NCBI GenBank assembly: GCA_016195715.1
Contig: JACPZA010000006.1
Span: 1-42,565 of the forward strand
Direction of reading: 5' to 3'
DNA length: 42,565 bases
Source: Candidatus Daviesbacteria bacterium
GTDB taxonomy: Bacteria > Patescibacteriota > Microgenomatia > Daviesbacterales > UBA10151
Numbering within the stretch: position 1 is the stretch's first letter; each line of letters starts with the position of its first letter. The notes beneath the pieces were generated by a model. The model saw only the letters and a program-made list of their open reading frames with translations, was not told where the DNA came from and searched no databases. A program made the position numbers and the translations under genes. Of this stretch, positions 36,338-42,565 are shown piece by piece.

Positions 36338-36369
36338 ATTGCTTCGTCGAGGTCTCCTCGCAATGACGG
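36336..36369. repeat. Right inverted repeat of GIY-YIG unit 1 (copy C)
   Basis: AGATTGCTTCGTCGAGGTCTCCTCGCAATGACGG, overlapping the TAG stop codon. Confidence 0.85.
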
Positions 36370-36373
36370 AAAA

Positions 36374-36778
36374 CTAACCAGTTCCTATTTTTCTTTCAGT
36401 AAATCTTTGTTTATTGGTTAAATCTACATTTTGTTTTTGGCGTTTTTGTTCTAAAACTATTTTCTTAACTTGCTTTTGTTCTTTCTCTTGATCCTCAACT
36501 TGAGCTTTAGTTTGTTTTTCTTGATCTTGTTTTGCTCTAATAGCATTTTGAGCATTAGCCACATTTGCTAAATATTCTTTCCAATATCTTTTTTGCTTTT
36601 CTTCATCCTGCTTTTTCTTAAGTTCAGTTTGGGGATCTAGTTGAGCTTGAGTTGAACCAGTGATTGAGCCAAATGTCTCTTTAATAATTTCTTTGGCTTC
36701 ATTAACAACAGGTGTACCAACTGCCTCGCCTATGTCGTTTACTAATCCTGAAACTCCAGATTTTCCACCATCAGACAT
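36374..36778 (-). CDS. Hypothetical Gln/Lys-rich coiled-coil-like protein
   Basis: C-terminal half highly charged (KKKQDEEKQKRYWKEYLANVANAQNAIRAKQDQEKQTKAQVEDQEKEQKQ). Confidence 0.65.
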   Translation of the reverse strand: MSDGGKSGVSGLVNDIGEAVGTPVVNEAKEIIKETFGSITGSTQAQLDPQTELKKKQDEEKQKRYWKEYLANVANAQNAIRAKQDQEKQTKAQVEDQEKEQKQVKKIVLEQKRQKQNVDLTNKQRFTERKIGTG

Positions 36779-36792
36779 ATGATTTAAGTATA

Positions 36793-37389
36793 TTAATATT
36801 CTTTTCTTCCCTCAAGTGCTCTAGATAAAGTTGTCTCATCTGCATATTCTAAATCTCCACCAACTGGTAAACCTCTAGCAATTCTAGTCACTTTAATTCC
36901 CAAGGGTCTAATTAATCTATCAATATACATAGCTGTTGCTTCTCCCTCCATAGTTGGATTTGTAGCTAAAATTAGCTCTTTAACTACTCCATCTTTAAGC
37001 CTTGGTAATAAATCTCGAATATGCAACTCTTCAGGTCCAATATTTTCTAGTGGGGAAATTGCACCGTGAAGTACATGATAAAGACCTTTAAAATTTGCTC
37101 GCTCAAGTGCTAAAACATCCAAAGGATCTTCAACAATAGCTATCACTGATTTATCTCTTGATGGATCAGTGTCTATCTCACAAGGATCTTTTTCACTGAT
37201 GTTAAAACAAACTGAACAAATAACTGTTTTTTCTTTTAAAGCTATTGCTGCTTCAGCTAGCGCTTTAGCTTCTTCTTTTGGAGCATGAAGTAAATAGTAA
37301 GTCAATCTTTGAGCTGTTTTTGGTCCAATTCCAGGAAGTCTTTCAAAAGCTTCAATTAGATCTTTTACTACCTTGGGAATGGTTGCCAT
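36793..37389 (-). CDS. recR: Recombination protein RecR
   Basis: MATIPKVVKDLIEAFERLPGIGPKTAQRLTYYLL; CSVCFNISEKDPCEI; PTMEGEATAMYI; start moved to MATIPK. Confidence 0.95.
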   Translation of the reverse strand: MATIPKVVKDLIEAFERLPGIGPKTAQRLTYYLLHAPKEEAKALAEAAIALKEKTVICSVCFNISEKDPCEIDTDPSRDKSVIAIVEDPLDVLALERANFKGLYHVLHGAISPLENIGPEELHIRDLLPRLKDGVVKELILATNPTMEGEATAMYIDRLIRPLGIKVTRIARGLPVGGDLEYADETTLSRALEGRKEY

Positions 37390-37449
37390 AGTGAAGCTAA
37401 TTTTAAAGTTTGTAAGAACAAAAGGCAAGCTTTCATAAAGAAAAACTGC

Positions 37450-37737
37450 TTAATCTCTATCAATATTCCCTAATCTTATTTCAGCAATCTTATTTTCAAT
37501 TTCTCTAAAAGTAAATTTTGCTCCTTTATAGGCAATAATCCCAGCGGCAGCTCCTAAAATTCCTAAGATAACCATTTTATGAATCCCATAAGCTTTAGCA
37601 GTCTCAACACTACTGGTAATTTTTTCTCTTAAAGGGTTAAAAAGTGAAGAAGTTGTAGGTTTTAGTTGTTCTAAATCTGGTCTGCTTGGTTTTTGTTCAC
37701 CAACCATTTTTTTAAAGTTACATTCCTGGGATGCCAA
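37450..37737 (-). CDS. Small hypothetical membrane protein
   Basis: Single TM GIHKMVILGILGAAAGIIAYKGA; between recR and ybaB. Confidence 0.6.
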   Translation of the reverse strand: MASQECNFKKMVGEQKPSRPDLEQLKPTTSSLFNPLREKITSSVETAKAYGIHKMVILGILGAAAGIIAYKGAKFTFREIENKIAEIRLGNIDRD

Positions 37738-37996
37738 GTCCTCCCATCATCCCTTTCATCTCTTCTGCCGCCACTTTTTGAGATTGTTTTAGTGCTTCAT
37801 TTACAGCCTCAGTAATTTTTCCAGGATCCATCTCACCATCTATTGAGATCACTTTTTGATCAGCTGTCATTACCACAGTTACTCCTTTGTGCTCTACTGT
37901 AATTTTTATTCCTGAAAGTTTTTTTTGGACTTCCATGGCTTGATCCCTCATCTTTTTTAAATCACCAATTTGTTTTAGCGAATCCATTAAACCCAT
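37718..37996 (-). CDS. ybaB: YbaB/EbfC nucleoid-associated protein
   Basis: KKMRDQAMEVQKKLSGIKITVEHKGVTVVMTADQKVISIDGEMD...AVNEALKQSQKVAAEEMKGMMGGLGIPGM; next to recR. Confidence 0.9.
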   Translation of the reverse strand: MGLMDSLKQIGDLKKMRDQAMEVQKKLSGIKITVEHKGVTVVMTADQKVISIDGEMDPGKITEAVNEALKQSQKVAAEEMKGMMGGLGIPGM

Positions 37997-38011
37997 AATT
38001 TTTTTCTCCTT

Positions 38012-38305
38012 TTAGGCTGCTTGTTGAAAGTTCTGATTATTCAGCCTTGCTACGAGTGGTGTTCTTTGATGAACTAATGCTTCCAGAGGTGTGTGACCTG
38101 CTGCAGTAACCCTATTGATCCCAGATGATATAAAAAGTTCGCTGGGATTAGAATTCCTTATGCTCCAAACAGCTCTTCTTACTTCATCTAACCCAACAGG
38201 GATATCCACAAATCTCCTTCCTCCAAAGACTTCTTGGACTGTTCTAACCCAATAGAATTTATTTGTACTAGATTCAGCTTTCATCTGGAGTATTTTATCA
38301 CGCAA
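38012..38305 (-). CDS. Hypothetical protein (97 aa)
   Basis: Open frame in a collinear block. Confidence 0.5.
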   Translation of the reverse strand: MRDKILQMKAESSTNKFYWVRTVQEVFGGRRFVDIPVGLDEVRRAVWSIRNSNPSELFISSGINRVTAAGHTPLEALVHQRTPLVARLNNQNFQQAA

Positions 38306-38324
38306 AGAGAGTAATTACCAGAAT

Positions 38325-38618
38325 TTAATATTCTGGACAATTTGCTAATTCTTTAATAGCTGCCAAGTTATACTTAACTAAACTCAAATTTTGCTCATGT
38401 CCAGGATTAAATAAAATATGCACTTGTTTCATTTGAAAAACACTTAGAAAATCAAGATTCCAATTTGCGCTTGCTAATAATTTTGGGATAATTATTCTAT
38501 CTGATCCAGCGGTGATTACTTTGGCGCAAGCTTGATTAAAACAAGTTAATTCAAAACCGATTTTTAGACCCGTTTCATTTTTATTTGGTCCGGTTCCTGG
38601 TCCAATTTCAAATTCCAT
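38325..38618 (-). CDS. Hypothetical protein (97 aa)
   Basis: Open frame in a collinear block; no recognised family. Confidence 0.5.
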   Translation of the reverse strand: MEFEIGPGTGPNKNETGLKIGFELTCFNQACAKVITAGSDRIIIPKLLASANWNLDFLSVFQMKQVHILFNPGHEQNLSLVKYNLAAIKELANCPEY

Positions 38619-38678
38619 TTTAAAACTTTCTTCTTTTGGGTTAATAAATATAACATAAATTTAAGGATATATCAAGAA

Positions 38679-39524
38679 CTATGGGATAGATTTAACGGCA
38701 TCAACTACATTTTCCATTAAACAAATAACAGTCATTGGTCCAACGCCACCAGGAACTGGAGTGATTTTAGAAGCTTTAGGCAAAACTGATTCAAAATCGA
38801 CATCACCTACTAGCTTTCCATTAACTTTTTCAGCTCCTACATCTACTACCACCACGCCACTTTTAACCATCTCCCCTTTTAAAAGCCCTGCCACACCTGT
38901 TGCAGAGACTATTACATCAGCTTGTTTGGTTATTTCAGTTTGATTTGGTGTGCTTTTATCACAAATAATAACTTTTGCGCCTTTTTTTTCTAACTCTTTA
39001 GCCACTGGTTGTCCCACCAATCTGCTAGCTCCCAAAACCACGGCATTAACCCCTTCTAATTTAACTTCTGCATCCTGCAAAATCTCCATTATTGCTCTAA
39101 CAACTGCTGGTAAAAAAGGGCTATTGCTTGTTAGACCATCAACGTCTTTTTTTTTATTAATTAAATTTAAAAGTTCATATTTATCATAACCTTGTAAAAG
39201 CTCCCCTGGGATAGGTAGTTGAATCATAATCCCATTTATTTTAGGATCATCATTCAACTGTTTTATTAGATCAACAACTTTTTCATAATCTTCGGTGGCT
39301 GGGATTCTAGTAGGTTGAAAATCAATCCCCACCTCAAGAGCTTTTTTTTGCTTCATATTGGTATATAAAACTGAAGGTGGATCATCTCCAATTAAGATGC
39401 TCACTACTTTGGGTTTTATGTTTAACTTAGCCAGCTTTTGCTTAACTTTTTCCTGATGGAGTTGAGCTAGTTTTCTACCATCAATAATTTTATTGTTCGA
39501 ACGATTAGTGAGAACTAAATCCAT
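38679..39524 (-). CDS. folD: Bifunctional methylenetetrahydrofolate dehydrogenase/cyclohydrolase FolD
   Basis: KIIDGRKLAQLHQEKVKQKL; IPATEDYEKVVDLIKQLNDDPKINGIMIQLPIPGEL; KKDVDGL; VLGASRLVGQPVAKEL; TPVPGGVGPMTVICLMENV. Confidence 0.96.
   Translation of the reverse strand: MDLVLTNRSNNKIIDGRKLAQLHQEKVKQKLAKLNIKPKVVSILIGDDPPSVLYTNMKQKKALEVGIDFQPTRIPATEDYEKVVDLIKQLNDDPKINGIMIQLPIPGELLQGYDKYELLNLINKKKDVDGLTSNSPFLPAVVRAIMEILQDAEVKLEGVNAVVLGASRLVGQPVAKELEKKGAKVIICDKSTPNQTEITKQADVIVSATGVAGLLKGEMVKSGVVVVDVGAEKVNGKLVGDVDFESVLPKASKITPVPGGVGPMTVICLMENVVDAVKSIP
39490..39517. repeat. 3' inverted repeat of GIY-YIG unit 2 (inside folD N-terminus)
   Basis: TTATTGTTCGAACGATTAGTGAGAACTA; inverted partner at 39801-39828. 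Confidence 0.7.
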
Positions 39525-39784
39525 AATGCTTCCTTCTTTTGTCTACTAAAATCTTTTAACTGAATCTCTCTTTGTCTAGCTTGATCTAGACTATTAAATT
39601 CCTCAACATAACATAATCTCTTGAAACCATGTTTACTTGTAAATCGTGAACCTTTGCCACTTTTGTGCTGCTCCATTCTTTTTTCTACATTCCAAGTTGT
39701 TCCTGTATAATAAAAGCCGTCCAAGCACTCGACTATATAAACATACCATTTCCACCCTTTAAATTTGCTGCTCGAACTATTCAT
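39515..39784 (-). CDS. GIY-YIG (URI-type) endonuclease domain protein, intact
   Basis: MNSSSSKFKGWKWYVYIVECLDGFYYTGTTWNVEKRMEQHKSGKGSRFTSKHGFKRLCYVEEFNSLDQARQREIQLKDFSRQKKEALWI; start moved from 39838. Confidence 0.9.
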   Translation of the reverse strand: MNSSSSKFKGWKWYVYIVECLDGFYYTGTTWNVEKRMEQHKSGKGSRFTSKHGFKRLCYVEEFNSLDQARQREIQLKDFSRQKKEALWI

Positions 39785-39800
39785 GATGAAATTATTTATA

Positions 39801-39828
39801 AACTTCTCAGCTACGCTTCGAAGAATAA
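39801..39828. repeat. 5' inverted repeat of GIY-YIG unit 2
   Basis: AACTTCTCAGCTACGCTTCGAAGAATAA. Confidence 0.65.
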
Positions 39829-39856
39829 AACCAAGCATAGATGCAAAGTCTTCATT

Positions 39857-41176
39857 TTATGGAACAGGATATTTTTGGCAGAAAATTTTTACTTCTTTGG
39901 CAATTCTAAGTAACTTTTTATTCTTCACCACTTCTGTTTTAAACTTTCGCCAAACTTCCAATCTTTTTTCTTTATCCTCAGGTAACTCATTACCAGCAAC
40001 CTCATCTATTACTTGATTCATCCAAGAGGCAATTTTGACCATCTCCACCTCTTTCATTCCCCTGGTGGTAATAGCTGGTGTACCAAGTCTTATTCCAGAC
40101 GTCCAGTAGGGTGGCAATTTATCAAATGGTACTCCATTTTTATTTAAAACAATCCCAGCTACTTCCAAAGCTAACGCAGCCATTGCACCGTTTACCTTTT
40201 TGTTTGTTAAGTCAATTAATATTAAATGATTATCCGTTCCTCCACTACTTAAATTAAAACCATATTTTATTAATTCTGAAGCTAATTTTTGAGCATTTTT
40301 AACAATTTGGGCTCCATATTTTTTAAATTGGGGGGTGGAGGCTTCTTTTAGCGCAACTGCAATAGCAGCAGTCTGATTATCATGGGGTCCACCTTGCATG
40401 CCAGGAATTGTGGCGGTTTCAATTAATTTTGGTAGATCAGGATTTTTCTTTAAGCCTTTATCTGTAATTAAAATCATCGCTCCTCTTGGACCACGCAAAG
40501 TTTTATGCGTAGTTGTTGTAATAACGTGAGCGTATGGAACTGGGGATGGATGTACTCCTGCAACAATTAATCCAGTTACATGAGATACATCAGCCATTAA
40601 ATAAGCTCCTACTTTGTCAGCAATTTCCCCAAATTTTTTAAAATCATAAATTCTCGGATAAGCTGTAAAACCACAAATTATTAGTTTTGGTTTTTCTTTT
40701 AGCGCTAGCTTTTCAATAGCCTCATAATCAAGTTCTCCATCTTTGCCTAAAGTGTAATGAACTGGAGTAAAAAATTTAGCTGATAAACTTAACGGGCCAC
40801 CATGAGTAATATGCCCACCAAAATCTCTAGAGAGCCCCATTAATTTATCTTTATAATCAAGCAATGCTAGATAAACTATCGAATTAGCTGGCGAACCAGA
40901 TAGCGGTTGAACATTGACATATGGGACATTAAAAAGTTTTTTTGCTCTCTCAATTGCTAAAATTTCCACCTCATCAGCAACCGCGTTTCCTTGATAATAT
41001 CTTTTTTTAGGAAAGCCCTCTGAATATTTATTAGTTAAAACTGAACCTAGCGCTTCTCTAACCGCTCTTGATGCATAATTTTCCGAAGCGATCATCTCCA
41101 AAACTTGCACTTGACGTTTAGCTTCTAAATCAATTAATTTAGCAATTTCAGGATCAGTTGAATTTAGTTTGCTCAT
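39857..41176 (-). CDS. glyA: Serine hydroxymethyltransferase
   Basis: IASENYASRAVREALGSVLTNKYSEGFPKKRYYQGN; VQPLSGSPANSIVY; DVSHVTGLIVAGVHPSP; TTTTHKTLRGPRGAMIL. Confidence 0.97.
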   Translation of the reverse strand: MSKLNSTDPEIAKLIDLEAKRQVQVLEMIASENYASRAVREALGSVLTNKYSEGFPKKRYYQGNAVADEVEILAIERAKKLFNVPYVNVQPLSGSPANSIVYLALLDYKDKLMGLSRDFGGHITHGGPLSLSAKFFTPVHYTLGKDGELDYEAIEKLALKEKPKLIICGFTAYPRIYDFKKFGEIADKVGAYLMADVSHVTGLIVAGVHPSPVPYAHVITTTTHKTLRGPRGAMILITDKGLKKNPDLPKLIETATIPGMQGGPHDNQTAAIAVALKEASTPQFKKYGAQIVKNAQKLASELIKYGFNLSSGGTDNHLILIDLTNKKVNGAMAALALEVAGIVLNKNGVPFDKLPPYWTSGIRLGTPAITTRGMKEVEMVKIASWMNQVIDEVAGNELPEDKEKRLEVWRKFKTEVVKNKKLLRIAKEVKIFCQKYPVP

Positions 41177-41244
41177 CTTAGCTTGCTCATACTACAAGCA
41201 AAATTGATTTTCTGTCAAGCAGAAATTTATTAGCTATTGCTTGC

Positions 41245-41595
41245 TTGATGTATAATATTTTTATGATGCTAGAGTTTAAAGATAGATCAAATGGTACTAG
41301 CCACGGAAGTGAAACTCCTCTACCGCTTTCCTATGATCAAAGTCTACAAAAATTAATTGATTTTTTATCCCCCGAGGCTCCTGTTATTTTAGTAACCTGC
41401 CAACAAATCGTATGGCAATTGCCTAGCTTTGTCAGGAGAGGTCAAGAAGTTGGTCGCTTAGAAGCTGCTCGAGGATTTCCCGGTTTAGGTGCACACTTGA
41501 TAAATTGTGATCACCATATGTTTGACTATAGAAGACTACTTGAAAAGCCTGTTGAAGCTTCGTTAACACCCACTAATTTAGCGAGTCTGAATTAA
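41245..41595 (+). CDS. Hypothetical protein (116 aa)
   Basis: Open frame convergent with dnaX (23-nt 3' overlap); no recognised family. Confidence 0.5.
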   Translation: MMYNIFMMLEFKDRSNGTSHGSETPLPLSYDQSLQKLIDFLSPEAPVILVTCQQIVWQLPSFVRRGQEVGRLEAARGFPGLGAHLINCDHHMFDYRRLLEKPVEASLTPTNLASLN

Positions 41596-42565
41596 AAATC
41601 TCAGCAGCGACTCTAATTATTTCATCATCAGCAGCAATTTCCACATTAGCTAACTCTTCTCTTTCAACTGGTCTTTTGCCCAAAACTGTGGAAACTTTAA
41701 TTGATCTTCCTAAAACTTCAGATAAAACTGATTCTAGTAAGTTTCTAGATTTTGGAGCTTCTAAAATTCTTTGATGAAAAGCATAAGGCACTTCTAAAAC
41801 TAATTGGTTATTATTACATTCTAAAATTTTAACTAATTTTAACATCGCTTCTAGTGAATAGTTGTGTGGTTTGACTGTCTCTAAAATATAGTTCCATTTG
41901 TCTTTTAGTATAACCATATCTGGAGAATCTGATGAATCAGGAGAAGCAATTGCATCATCTTTTGACTTATCCTGGGCCTGGTTTGATACTAGTCTTACTG
42001 GGGTTGCCACAATCACATTTTCTTTACTGGGTGTGACTATAACTTCTTCTTTATAAATTTTTAAATCATCATCTTTCAATCTTAATTCGCTACTTTCTAC
42101 CACAGCAATTTCTAGAGGTAGTGAGGGGATTGATGTGACTTTAAGTTTTTCCAGGGCTTCTTGAAAAGCATTGATAGTTTTTAATAGTTGATCTTTACTA
42201 AATCTTCCTGCTAATTTTTCTAAAACTTGATATTTTTCAACTGAAAAGTCATCTTTTAAAGCTTCTCCCAACTGATATTTGATAAATAATATCGATCTAA
42301 GTAAATCCATTAGCGATAAAATATACTCTTTAATATTGACTCCTAAATTAACTTGGTCTGAAACTATTTCTAAAGCCTGTGTGCTACTTAAGTTTAAAAT
42401 TGCTTGCAAGAGTTTAGTTTGATTATCAAAATTACTAGATCTTAAACTTTCTTCAACCAAGTTTAAAGTAATTTTTGAGTTATTAGATGAAACTTGATCT
42501 AATATTTTAATTGCATCTCTAAAACTACCATCACTTTTTTTAGCTAAAGCTACTAAAGCTTGCTC
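41573..42565 (-). CDS. dnaX: DNA polymerase III gamma/tau subunit, C-terminal part (runs off the window)
   Basis: Continues upstream of the listed ORF: EQALVALAKKSDGSFRDAIKILDQVSSNNSKITLNLVEESLRSSNFDNQTKLL...; dnaX-like and near ybaB/recR. Confidence 0.85.
   Translation of the reverse strand, partial: EQALVALAKKSDGSFRDAIKILDQVSSNNSKITLNLVEESLRSSNFDNQTKLLQAILNLSSTQALEIVSDQVNLGVNIKEYILSLMDLLRSILFIKYQLGEALKDDFSVEKYQVLEKLAGRFSKDQLLKTINAFQEALEKLKVTSIPSLPLEIAVVESSELRLKDDDLKIYKEEVIVTPSKENVIVATPVRLVSNQAQDKSKDDAIASPDSSDSPDMVILKDKWNYILETVKPHNYSLEAMLKLVKILECNNNQLVLEVPYAFHQRILEAPKSRNLLESVLSEVLGRSIKVSTVLGKRPVEREELANVEIAADDEIIRVAAEIFNSDSLN

Larger units (their letters stand above)
36006..36369 (+). mobile_element. 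Putative GIY-YIG-containing mobile unit 1 bounded by inverted repeats
   Basis: Copy B, GIY-YIG ORF with one stop, then inverted copy C; repeats abut both ends of the ORF. Confidence 0.7.
39490..39828 (-). mobile_element. Putative GIY-YIG-containing mobile unit 2 bounded by imperfect inverted repeats
   Basis: Intact GIY-YIG ORF between 39490-39517 and 39801-39828; one repeat copy is shared with the rarA insertion. Confidence 0.6.

Noticed and set aside
39785-39838. GIY-YIG N-terminal extension MLGFILRSVAEKFINNFI
   Set aside because: FILRSVAEKF is translated from the flanking inverted repeat; a downstream Met (39784) precedes the conserved domain.
1-42565. CRISPR array, prophage, classical transposon or tRNA/rRNA genes
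   Set aside because: No regularly spaced direct repeats, no phage structural or integrase genes, no DDE/tyrosine transposase, and no recognisable cloverleaf or rRNA motifs were seen by eye; a tRNAscan/Rfam run would be decisive.

Overview
AT-rich (low-GC) bacterial window with a Candidate Phyla Radiation (Patescibacteria/Microgenomates-like) gene repertoire; this taxonomic reading is inferred from gene content and style, not from a marker. Most genes lie on the minus strand. Left to right: partial GspE/PilB-type ATPase; a two-component cluster with truncated members; topoisomerase IB; PadR regulator and partner; a 22-aa repeat protein; a P-loop kinase; a DEAD-box helicase with a structured leader; a HicA-like fusion gene with an overlapping partner; cupredoxin plus MacAB-like efflux plus two-component system; DHA2-type MFS with MarR; an ART-like protein; an MBL hydrolase; a Cu-type P1B ATPase with a CPD motif; folding, metal and metabolic genes (FKBP, ZIP, SIMPL, SurA-like, gdhA, M16, uppP, rarA, cysS); and a recR/ybaB/folD/glyA/dnaX block. 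The most interesting signal is a set of palindromic or terminal-inverted-repeat DNA elements. Two are small solitary GIY-YIG endonuclease ORFs, one with a premature stop and one intact. Each is bracketed by inverted repeats, and its TAG stop codon lies in the first bases of the 3' repeat. Related or analogous palindromes sit in frame inside host genes (rarA, the folD N-terminus, PadR, a MacA/HlyD-like gene). This suggests GIY-YIG-associated mobile palindromic repeats with ORF-less derivatives that are tolerated as peptide insertions. No tRNA, rRNA, CRISPR array or classical transposase was recognised.
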